From: Ornithodoros turicata
Lineage: Eukaryota; Arthropoda; Arachnida; Ixodida; Argasidae
Direction of reading: 5' to 3'
Assembly (NCBI RefSeq): GCF_037126465.1
Contig: NC_088209.1
Coordinates: 12,036,052-12,100,051, forward strand
Length of the DNA stretch: 64,000 nucleotides
Position numbers and translations under genes: made by a program. A model generated the notes under the pieces. That model searched no databases. It saw only the letters and a list, made by a program, of their open reading frames with translations, and was not told the DNA's origin. Below, in pieces: positions 47,531 to 57,190 of this stretch (positions within the stretch are counted from its first letter, which is position 1; each line of letters starts with the position of its first letter).

Positions 47531-47660
47531 TAGAACCTGAAGATTTCTGGAAATATTTTTTTCTAAATTTATGGGGTATAAATTGGGTAAATAAAAAATG
47601 TTCACTAAATTCATGCGAATACGGGTGAAAAAACTCGGGTGAAAAAATTCGCAAGCGTAA
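47531..47660. repeat. Truncated hAT-like MITE, 13145 family
   Basis: Starts TAGAACCTGAAGATTTCTGG and follows the left third of the 13145 element ('aaatatttttttctaaatt', 'cgggtgaaaaa'), then stops. No right end was found. Confidence 0.6.
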
Positions 47661-47996
47661 TCCGCTCAGGGCTTTCGGGGGTCAACATTGTTCGCCCCTA
47701 GCTTCGAGCGTATAGTTCAGCTCTTCTAAATTGGTGGCGCTGTCGAACACTGACGTTATTTGTTTACAAACAGATAGAGGTCTATTGCCCATGCAGAAGT
47801 CAATATGTCTTTATATTTCCTCTGGGAACTGGGGCAGTGAATAACCGCAGTATTCAAACACTTGCCCAAGATCCAGAAAGGTCATCTTTGAATCCTGCAG
47901 GTGGGGATTATAAAAGGAGGACAAATAGTTCGTCACAAATAGCTCTCTTTGCTTATATTAAGATTCACTTTTCGGACAGTTTACCTAGAAGGAAAC

Positions 47997-48414
47997 CAGT
48001 GGCGTAGCCACGGGGGGGGCTAGGGGGGGCTCGAGCCCCCCTACCTGCCATGGACCGACCCACACAAATCGTGCAAATCCGAGAGCATAATATATGGGGG
48101 GGGGGACCAGTGTGACTATCGCGAAAGTTCTTGCAGTTCATGGCGTCTATCTAAGAAGCACTCTTGAATGGTTTTCAAAGTATGAGCTTTTCAAAATCCT
48201 TCCAATCTCGTGACACCACCTCATTGGTTATGACAGCCTATACATGTAATCATATTGTGAACGTCTAAATCAACTATTTTCGTTCCTTTTTTTTAATCCT
48301 CAGTTTGCAGTGTGCACAAGTATGTGTGTGTTGTCGACACAGGATCAGAGGGGGGGGGGGGGGGGAGTTTTCGTATCGAGCCCTCCCTACCTTCGAGTTC
48401 TGGCTATGCCACTG
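47997..48414. mobile_element. hAT-like MITE with CAGTGGCGTAGCCA ends
   Basis: Left end CAGTGGCGTAGCCACGGGGG, right end ...TCTGGCTATGCCACTG. The flanking 8-mers AAGGAAAC (47989-47996) and AACGAAAC (48415-48422) differ at one base. Two poly-G runs lie inside. It is non-coding. Confidence 0.75.
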
Positions 48415-48458
48415 AACGAAACATAGAAGGACTGCAAGGATTTCAGGTAGATATTGGG

Positions 48459-49199
48459 CAGGGATGGGCAGTACTTAAATACACTGTAATTAAAATACTA
48501 TTTTAAGATATAAATATATATATATATATGTATATAAATAAATATAAGATACAAATACATGTATTTATAATTATATTTCAATACCAATTCTCCGGTATTT
48601 ATCTATTGTAAATGCTTTTTAAATACTCCTAAATACAGAATGGACTCACTCATACCTTAAAGTTAGGTACTGCGCATTTGACCTTTCGGGAAGAAGGGCA
48701 AAGCAGAGTTTGAAGCACAGTTATGCCTGATGTTAGCTAGCATGCACATGCGAGTATTTCACTGTTGTTGCGGACAGTGGTCGCGACTACCCGATTACCT
48801 TGTTGAACAAAGCGTCTTCATCAAATTTAATACAAGCCTATGTTCGTTGGCACCTGTGGAAAGGCTGTTCTCCTTTGCTATGTATGGCCAAGCAGAAGAT
48901 GTCTAAAAGATGCAGTCTTCGAAAAAATTCGAATATCAAAATTGCCACGATAATCTAACAAATAAATGCTATTGTCCCTTGCTGATTTGTTGTTATGATC
49001 ATCACTTTTTCGGTAATTCAATGACATCTTCCTCACAGTATTTATCATAGTAGTTACAGTATTTAAATACTGCATTTATATTTTGTATTTAAATACTCAT
49101 TTTGCGAAGTATTTTTGAAGCGTATTTAAATATCCATTTCAACAAAGTATTTGGTATCTATATTTAAATACCCCAAAAATGTATTTACGCCCATCCCTG
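48459..49199. mobile_element. hAT-like element with CAGGGATGGGC ends
   Basis: Left end CAGGGATGGGCAGTACTTAA, right end ...GTATTTACGCCCATCCCTG. The interior has many 'tatttaaatac' variants arranged as a diffuse inverted repeat. I did not find a matching 8-bp duplication, so the superfamily is tentative. Confidence 0.65.
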
Positions 49200-50082
49200 T
49201 GATAGACCTGCATCACATGGGCTGCTCCAGTGTCCTGTCTACTTAGCATGCATATTCGGAGTGAAGTGTTCCGCATAAGTAGCCTGCATAAACGTAATCT
49301 GCGGAGAACAATGGTGTCTGGCATTTTGAAGTTCACAGGCACCACAGCATGAACGTAGGCAATACGGCAGTTTGTCTCAGAGGAGGGGACAGGGCGAAAC
49401 TTGAAGAAGCCGCGTGATGAAGTGTCTGTCCAACCACAAGGCAGCGATAGGGGTACTGTATTCAGAAGGACCAATGAGGTCATTCCACGGGCAATACGAG
49501 AGAGGGGGATACTGCAGGGCTGCGCAGATAGCAGACCTACTTGTATACCGTATTTGGAAAGAGGTCCATTGAAAGTGTGCTTGTGATGGCACCTCTTCCT
49601 TGTAGAGGAGGTAATTTCTGTTCACTAATATTGACGTTGCCAGAGTGCAGCCACCATCGCTGGAATGCATGTGATTTCATTTGTCCACTGGTGAGTCACA
49701 GGCGATAGCCTGAGACAATGTGTCGATGCATCTTTCTTCATAAAATGCAGCATCAGCCTACAGTCAAGGTAAGTTTGTGAGAACAGAGGGCAAAAAATGC
49801 TTTTAGTGTGTCACCATTTTCTCAAAGATGATGAATACTACCAGAAATAAGCCCTGGTACGGTCAGTGGACTAGCCACATACTAGCATAATTTCGTAACA
49901 GGTGGCATCACTCTTCGACCAGAGTGCAAAAAAAAAAAAAAAAACTATGCCTAGCTGGACAAGTGCCTCGATAATTGTGGAAACTGCTTAGAAATGTAGT
50001 TTAAGGTATGTGCAACCAAGTGCAAATAAAACATTTGGAAAGCATGCTTTTGTGTCTTTTTAACATGTAGTTTTAACATACA
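49200..50082. other. Spacer without recognised genes
   Basis: No exon or transposon end is identified. There is a poly-A run at 49928-49945 and otherwise unique-looking sequence. Minus-strand open frames here (49139-49670) show no known motif. Confidence 0.4.
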
Positions 50083-50450
50083 CTGGATATCCCTCGAGTC
50101 GTGTGTTCGGAATTGTTTGGAATGACTCGCACGAGAACACAGAGCATCAATTACAAAGTATATAATTCAGGCTCTGGTTTACTATATACAATCAGTACAA
50201 TCATTTTTACTTTAGCAGCATCGTGAACATCATGCTGTAATACGCCCACAGACATCCGTCAAGGTATGCCGTTAAGACATAGACCAAGGATAGAGGAATA
50301 GGTTGCCCTTGTGCACAGTCGCAAGTCCTTCACTTTCTTCGTTTGGACTTGAAACCAACCTGCCTTTGTGACATACTTGACTCCTTTGAAAGGCTTGTAT
50401 TTCTGAAAGGAAAGCAACATTGCAGTTCATGTTGTTGGCTGCATGCACAC
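50083..50450 (-). pseudogene. Inverted duplicate of the AP3M 3' end including exon 12
   Basis: On the minus strand this copies 42718-43091: the end of intron 11, exon 12 and about 260 bp of downstream sequence. The exon copy is 50402-50337, preceded by the intact acceptor 'gctttcctttcag'. It still encodes KYKPFKGVKYVTKAG, but has two Arg changes (to Trp and Gln) and its TAG stop has become AAG, so the frame runs on. No other AP3M exon is found nearby. It is most simply a partial segmental duplication without function; use as an alternative exon for a minus-strand gene is possible but unsupported. Confidence 0.85.
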
Positions 50451-50819
50451 TCACGCTCATAGCTTGTAGTAACAGCACAAGGATTTCTTTGTGAGCACAT
50501 CTGTACTTTTTCCAAGCTGTTATTCATTCGTAAGATTCATTAAAAAAACAGTTCTATCAAGTTATTTAAATTATTTCCTAAAAATTGAGTAATTCTTTTT
50601 ACTGCAACACATCCTGTGCACCATGCCCAGGGAATGTCGCAGGGATGTACAAGCTATGAATATCTATAACGTCCCATTGTGAACGTCTGTATGACGTACG
50701 GGAAACCTGTGATGTTTGCGGCTTTTCTGGGATGCCTCGGGGATGTCTGGTGTCCACTAGGACCTGAAGAATGGGGTATCTCAAACCCCACCAATATAAA
50801 GTCCTTTATCTTAAAAAGG

Positions 50820-51250
50820 TCGAGTTACAGGTACAGTTACTAAGTTGCAGTAATTCAGTAATGCTACAGTTACCTTTTAAGAAACAAAACCTGAGTAAAT
50901 GCTACCTTCGAAAGCTTTATTTTAGCACCGGCACTGTCCAACTGCAATGACATCACATCTGGTTAAGCTCCAAGCACCCCTTCAGTCAAAAAGTTCGCTA
51001 TAAGTCAATCAAAAGAAGTGCTTGAAGCGACACCCACATTGAATCTCTCTAGCATTATCCTCACAATGGAAGAAACGTCCAGAGCACTCAAATGGCAAAA
51101 GTATAGCACTATGCAGGTACCAGTTTTATAACTTCTAAAATAGAACCCAAATTTTACCCCCTCCCCCGATTTCAAGAAGTTAGAAAACCGCAAAACGGAG
51201 GGCTCAGTGAGTGCGCAGTCAGTTGTACTTGCACATAAGACAGATGCCAC
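50820..51250. other. Stretch downstream of the DNTTIP2-like exons
   Basis: The missing last exon of the minus-strand gene would be expected from here downward. I see no Lys/Arg-rich minus-strand frame with an acceptor in this stretch or down to 47310. Confidence 0.4.
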
Positions 51251-51254
51251 CTAC

Positions 51255-51604
51255 TTCGTGAACTCCACATCCGCGAGCAACTCCTCGACGAGCGTACGTT
51301 TTCGGTTCTTCTTTGGAACGCGAGCATGGTAGAAGTCTGTTGCGTTATCCATCACCGTGCCAACCTGCATGTACAGCAGCTCTCGTCAGCCTGTCATGAA
51401 AATGTACGAAAGAAGTGTTGTCGCAACATTTTATGTTACCTGGAAGTACTTGGGCAGGACTTTGAGGTCATTCTTCTTGTAGAACTGCTTTCGGTCGAGC
51501 GCCGCTCGCATGCGCAGGACCTCCAGGTCATTCTTGAGTTCATCCGTTATCTCAGGCGCTCCAAGTCCAAACCAGTTGGGTCCCTTTGTCTTTTTATGTT
51601 CCTT
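51255..51604 (-). CDS. DNTTIP2: DNTTIP2 / Fcf2-type nucleolar rRNA-processing factor, two C-terminal exons
   Basis: Exon A (51604-51440, 55 codons) follows an acceptor 'gtttgtgccgcag' and encodes KGPNWFGLGAPEITDELKND and FYKKNDLKVLPKYFQ. Exon B (51364-51255) continues in phase 0 with VGTVMDNATDFYHARVPKK and LVEELLADVEFTK. These are the core blocks of the Fcf2 domain. The yeast member is a nucleolar factor for early pre-18S cleavage; the vertebrate member is DNTTIP2. The intron is 75 bp with GT-AG. After VEFTK the sequence is AAGTAGGT, which is either a stop (TAG, 51253-51251) or a donor (AA|GTAGGT). The usual basic tail (YNRRKY... and a Lys-rich end) was not found. The long, poorly conserved N-terminal part must lie in exons above 51604 that I could not identify. 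Confidence 0.85.
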
Positions 51605-52164
51605 CTGCGGCACAAACACTTACGCTCTTCAAAATGCTTATTACCTCACACTGCCTGCGAGACAAAAACTCTGTGGTAGTATTTTCCTAAATACGGATGC
51701 AATCCAGCAACGCATTAGCGCTTATACTGTCAATTCCACAGACATCGTCATGGGTGCATCTAGGGAGTGGATGTCAAATTGGATATCTCTCAAATTTCTA
51801 GTGGAATTGAGGGCTCTTGGGAGACAAATAGCGGATTATTGTTACTTGTTAGGTGGACTTCCTTTACAAAAATGTGTTGTGTTTTGTAGTCACATATTTA
51901 AAATCCTTTAGAAATGTTCAATCGTTCATCATCTGTTGAAGTGATGCGTGCGGATGAGACAGAGGCAACTACCAGGTCTCACTCACCAACCAATGTCATT
52001 GGTCACTGTAACATTCACGCGTCATTTTCAAGGGGTACATAATTCATAATGTGGCCACTCAAGAGTACACCATACTGCAAAAATAAAAAATAAACCAATT
52101 CGGGCACACACACACACACAAAAAAAAGAAACAAACACATAAGACGGATGACACAGACGCGAGT

Positions 52165-52250
52165 CCTTCTGCGCAGTCCGTCGCCCAAACTCATGCTTTT
52201 TTGCACTACGGAGTTTCTCCGCCAGCTCACCTGCATTTATGCTATTTTAT
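52165..52250 (-). other. Possible exon on the minus strand (weak)
   Basis: After an acceptor-like 'aaatgcag' at about 52232, one frame reads ELAEKLRSAKKHEFGRR, which is charged and plausibly a coil. It could be an upstream exon of the DNTTIP2-like gene. No donor in the right phase is evident, so this stays a guess. Confidence 0.25.
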
Positions 52251-53149
52251 CACCGAAGAGAACAATACTGCTAACTTGAATAAACGAGGAAAGGAAACCT
52301 GGTAAACATTAAATACGGCAATGTCAAGCAACATCTTTTTCTTCTTTTGGAATATCGCAGCTTTTCCTCTTCTGGAGGCTGATTACCATGTTGCAATTGT
52401 TCACGTCTTTCATCGGACTTGCACAAAAAGTAAACAGGCTGCCCCGCGTACAGGGTTTTGCGATTGAAATCGTGATTTTATCTACTGATTTTAATCCGAT
52501 TTTCGTCACTCGTGCCAAGTGTGACTTAAATCATTTTAGTGTGTTTTTTTTTTAACCCAAATTTTCCTCGGAAAGGAGATTGTTTCCTGAAGCTCCACAA
52601 TGTAGCATCAACAAAGCCAACAAAGGCTACACTCAGGGGAAAAACTCCCGCTTATATCGGCCAAGCTGCGCTGTTCAACTCATTATGTTCCAACTAGCTT
52701 TCCCGAGCTTCTCACGCTTACCTGGAAAACTTCTAAAGAGGGTCCCTACATTTCTGTCCGTTTACTGCATTTCCTAATGTAAACGTTACCGACAATTTTT
52801 GTGTAGAGTGTTGGGTAGAGAGCACACCGGGTACTTTCATCATATTCGCGGAGCTCCATTTAAAACATTTTATTTGGTATTTCGAGTGTACAGTATACAT
52901 CATCGAGGAAACCTATGTGTCCTGGGGTTCAAAATTAATGCTTATGTACCCACAAATTATTACAACATTGTCGTGCTTCACAATTATGAAGAAATTGGTC
53001 AGCTAGGGAGGTTAGAGTGGGGCTCTGCAGCAGAATCTCCACAAAGGTCCTAATATCCGTAACCTTTGGGATGTCAGAAACGCGTGTACGAAAAACCTCA
53101 TTCCAAAACTGTGCAGATTTTCTTCAGACAAATTTATTACGATGCCTCT

Positions 53150-53262
53150 GTGAAGCGAGAGAGCACTGGATGCAACACACTGCTGACATCACCTGGCTGC
53201 GCCCCGATGCTGACACACTACTGCCGCAGTGGCAGCACCCCAGTGCTGTCATTCCGGTGGTA
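53150..53262 (+). pseudogene. Non-LTR retrotransposon fragment, left of the mariner
   Basis: One frame reads HTADITWLRPDADTLLPQW and then QHPS, which resembles the segment just before the C-terminal Cys/His knuckle of LINE reverse transcriptases. It joins, across the mariner insertion, with EDLEHILLHCPHY at 55514. It is degenerate (a Trp where a Cys is expected, and a frame break at the junction). Confidence 0.45.
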
Positions 53263-53264
53263 TA

Positions 53265-55511
53265 CAGGGTGTCCCACCGAAAGTGGACCAATGGTTTAAA
53301 AAAGAACCCATTACCCTACGCGGATGAAACCAACTGTAGTTTGTTAGCTGCCATGTGGGCCCCCAAAAAATTTGTTTCTTGTACCTAATTTAATAATTAG
53401 CAATAATTAATTAGCTATTTTTTTTATTATTGGTTCTTGTGCCAAGGTGTGAATTCAGAAGTTGCAGGTCATCTTGAGAAACAGATAACAGAATTGAAAC
53501 CCATGTCACTACACAAACCGGTTTCCTTTTTTTTCCTGGGTCCGAAAATTGCTTTCAGAAGCTACCCGGAGCCAAAAGTGCTCTGGCGCTATCTGAAAGA
53601 CGCGTTACGAACGAGATAACGAATTTTTCGGTGCTGGCCTTGATTCTAGCTCTCGCAGCTGCCTGTCGTGTCATTGAGAGAGGGGGATAAATGCCATAAC
53701 CATATTTTTTTGCTGTATTGATAAAAGTCGCTGGCCCTGCACATTTATCTGACGAAAGTATTGCCGAGGCTGGCCTTATTTCGGACGCTGCAAGCCCTAC
53801 TGAGGTTTCCTTTTAGTTCAGACATTCTTGCTCTACTCCAGTTGGTTTTGACTTGGAATTTGGGATTGTAATGGTGCAAGGATGCCCTTCACGAATGAGG
53901 AGAAGGCGCATACGGTTCTTGCGTTGGGTGTGGCTGATGGGAACAAGAGTAAGGCTGCCGAAATATACTGAGAGTGGCACCCTGGAGACAAAAGTTGCGC
54001 CTAACACAATAATCAGGGTCTACGAAACACTCAGTCAGACTGGAGTCTTCAAGAAGAAGCGGCGCGCAGCAACCACCTTAGGTGAGGACGTAAAGACGGA
54101 TGTCTTGGCATTCGCGGCTGCCAACCCTCTCGCCAGCATCCGTGATGTGAGTGCCCAGGGGATAGCATCGAAGTCATCTGTACGGCGAACGCTGAAAAAG
54201 TTGGCATGCACCCCTACCATATCCAACTGCATCAAAGTTTGGAACCCATCAGGGACCTCCAAAGGAGGCTGGACTTTGCGAACTGGGAATACGATGAAGA
54301 AAATGATTTTTTTAGTAATGTTCTCCGGACTGACGAAGCCAATTTTTCAAGGAACGGGCAAGTCAACTTGCATAACGCACATTACTGGAGCGAAAGGAAC
54401 CCACAATGGGTTGCCCAGTACCAGTGGAGCTTCAGTGTCTGGTGCGAGGTCTATGATGGTCGCATCGTTGGTCCGGCTTTCTTTGGTCAGTTGCTAACTG
54501 AGAAGAGGTACGTCACAGAAATTTTGGAAGGATCTGTGGACCAGCTTTGCTGCGATCTTCCGTCGGCTACTCTGCCCCCTATGAGATACCATCACGATGG
54601 TGCCCCTGCTCACAGCGGTAGCCAGTCAAGAAGATAGGGCGCCACGGACCGGTGGAATGGCCTGCAAGATCCCCAGATCTCACTCCCCTTGATTTCTTTT
54701 TGTGTGGCTATGTTGAGGACTACGTGTACGAGAGGGAGACTACCACGCCGGATGCACTGAAAGTGCAGATAATCAAGGTCTGCAGCGAGGTTCCAGAAAA
54801 TGTAATCAGACGGGCGACCGGTGGACATATTGTGAACCACTGTCAGTGCTGGGAATGCCTCAAGTAGTGACCTTTTTGGAAACATCCTGTAGCCTGCAAC
54901 TGAGGTGGACAGGAAAAAGTTCAGAAATTGTTTTACATTTGAGTGACATTTATTCGTTGCACCGCTTTGTTTTCTCCAAGTAAGAAACTTCCCTCTTCAG
55001 ACAATAAAGACGTATCACAGTGCCTGCTTGTCCTTGCAGCTTATCGCAAGAGATAGCACACGTTTGCTCTCATGTGCTTTTCCTTAACACGTTGTGCGGC
55101 TGCAAGCGCTACAATCGAGGCCAGCACCGAAGAGATAAGTTATCTCGTTCGTAACGCGTCTTTCAGATAGCGCCACAGTCAACGCGCGCCCGGAGAGAGG
55201 TTTTGGCTGCGCGTAGCTTCTGAAAGCAATTTTCGGACCCGGGAAAAAAAGAAACCGCTTGGCATAGTGACCGGGTTTCACTTCTGTTATCTGTTTCTCG
55301 AGATGATCTGCAGCTTCCGAATTCACACCTTGGCGCTAGGACCAATAATTAAAAAAATAGCTAATTAATTATTGCTAATTATTTAATTAGGCACAGGAAA
55401 AAATATTTTGGGGGGGCTCACATGGCAGCTAACAAACTACAGTTGGTTTCATCCATGTAGGGTAACGTGTTCTTTTTTAAACCCCTGGTGCACTTTCGGT
55501 GGGACGCCCTG
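53265..55511 (+). mobile_element. Mariner-like (Tc1/mariner superfamily) element, 2247 bp, long inverted repeats
   Basis: Ends CAGGGTGTCCCACCGAAAGT and the inverse ...GCACTTTCGGTGGGACGCCCTG, with TA on both sides (53263-53264, 55512-55513). The inverted repeats are unusually long, about 400 bp each (to about 53690 and from about 55095), and share 'cagataacagaattgaaac'-type sequence. The centre holds a decayed transposase gene (53860-54867). It is inserted in a LINE fragment. Confidence 0.88.
53860..54867 (+). pseudogene. Decayed DDE/D transposase of the mariner-like element
   Basis: The coding sequence is spread over three frames. It begins near MPFTNEEKAHTV-like sequence (about 53886). It continues with the HTH region and then HQSLEPIRDLQRRLDFANWE, LRTDEANFSRNGQVNLHNAH (first Asp), YHHDGAPAHSG (second Asp, about 54597) and, after a frameshift, SPDLTPLDFFLCGY (third Asp, about 54675). 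It ends near ATGGHIVNHC. Several stops and indels separate these blocks, so no active enzyme is made. I have not reconstructed it. Confidence 0.8.
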
Positions 55512-55513
55512 TA

Positions 55514-55600
55514 GAAGATCTAGAGCACATTCTTCTCCACTGCCCACACTACCAACCTTCCCGAACCGTACTCTTCGGATCCCTGGTAGCGCACTATGTT
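55514..55600 (+). pseudogene. LINE reverse-transcriptase C-terminal knuckle fragment
   Basis: Frame: EDLEHILLHCPHYQPSRTVL, then FGSL. The H-x(4)-C motif is the usual C-terminal zinc-knuckle end of LINE ORF2. The fragment stops where the AACGTTGC-rich block begins. Confidence 0.6.
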
Positions 55601-56545
55601 GCCGAAACGTTGCCCCAATGTTTTCTTCAAACGTTGCATAGACGTCGCTAATGTCCTCTTCAGGCCACGTTATAGCAACATTGCTAGAAAATGTTGTTAC
55701 AACATTGCTGCAACATGACAACTGCAACATTCCACATAAGGGCAACATTATGACAACATTTAGGTAATATTGCAGAGCTATTTGTGGGCCATTAATTTCT
55801 TCTTTTTCTTTTTTGCGTCGGATTGCGCCGACTTGAGCTCCGCAAATCCCCACTTCACTTACTGGTCTGGGGCTAGGGGAGACCGCCTGGGTATCCTGTT
55901 TGGATATAGAGGTACTGCCATCAACCAGTAGCCTCTTTTTCTTTTAATAAATGTATAAACCCCTCCCCCCAGTAGCCTCTGTTTACGAACAGAATGGAGC
56001 TAAAATACTAAAATGCGAAGTGTTGGGGGCATGCTCATTAAGTCTCGTAGTGCGTACAATGTTTGCAACGGTGACGAGGATGCGTCCTTGAAGTTAGCCC
56101 TTGCATCTGCAAGAGTCAAGTGTACTCAACATTTTTGGAATCCCTCCCTGTCATATACCGGGTTTTTAAATCAAGCTTTCGTCTGTAATGTGATTACCTA
56201 CTGTTTCGAGCTGTAAAACCGGTAGGTTTCCTCTGTGGGTAAGAGTGCAATGCAGTGTTATGTTGCTGGAAAGTCAATACACAACGTTCAAGGAACGTAG
56301 AGCCACAATGTTCCCCTAACGTTGCTCTGCTATGTTACACGAACATCGATGAATGTCAAGTAACATTGCTCCACTTATGACGGTGCTGCAGGAACAATCG
56401 ACCTCAACGTTGCTCAAATGTTGACCTTCCACGTTGCTTGAACATTGCTGAATGTCAAGTAACGTTGCTCCACTGTTGATAATGTTGCAAGAACGTTGCC
56501 CTACATTGGACAACGTTTGCAACATTGCTGCAACGTCGAGGCCAC
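55600..56545. repeat. AACGTTGC/AACATTGC-rich repeat block
   Basis: Variants of 'aacgttgc' and 'aacattgc' occur dozens of times on both strands, dense at 55600-55770 and 56255-56545, with a more ordinary middle (55790-56250). It interrupts a LINE 3' end. No terminal inverted repeats or coding frame were recognised. Confidence 0.6.
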
Positions 56546-56559
56546 AATATGTGCTACGA

Positions 56560-56800
56560 CGGTTAACGAGGTGGACTCCCGCCCCCCGTCTCTCACAAAA
56601 TTGCTTTGTCCCTGGCCACATCCAGCCCACCAACGCTCTGCCCTCAAAACTCTCTTCACCATTCTGGATACCATATAGGACTTGGATCCTTATTGTGAAG
56701 GGGCTCATTATTTCATTCCCCTCTTCACCACCAGCAGTGGGGTAGCATATCGCATCTGGTGATGAAACTCCTCATCCACCATGTCGAAATAAAGTTGTTG
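56560..56800 (+). pseudogene. LINE ORF2 tail and 3' UTR fragment
   Basis: One frame reads LLCPWPHPAHQRSALKTL and then FTILDTIGLGSLL before a stop. This is the type of tail that follows the RT knuckle in this LINE group. A short 3' UTR ends in 'aataaagttgttgttgt'. It is probably continuous with 55514-55600 before the repeat block intervened. Confidence 0.55.
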
Positions 56801-57190
56801 TTGTGTCAGAATCCAGGGGAAATGCAAGTTTCTAAGTAGATGACAATGCTTGGTGACGTCACGGTATCCTCGTCCGGACGAACCGCCGTAGTATGGACCT
56901 CTGTTTCTTGCCCTTCACATTTCCGTTTCGGTTTGCAATTGTCGCCATTTACAAATTAAGTACTCGCATTAACTAATACAAAATGAACGCGAATGTTGTA
57001 TTCGGTATCGAGGGGGTGATTCGTGTTCGGTATGGTGCTCACCAAATATTCTTTTTGAATCCTCGCAAAGTCTCCCTTTAAGGGAGTTGATTAAAATCAA
57101 GTTAACCGGATCAGACAAGGTAGAAAATGTTTTTGCAACCCTGCCTACATATAATGGACACACACAATACCTATCACACAGTGCTCTTAC

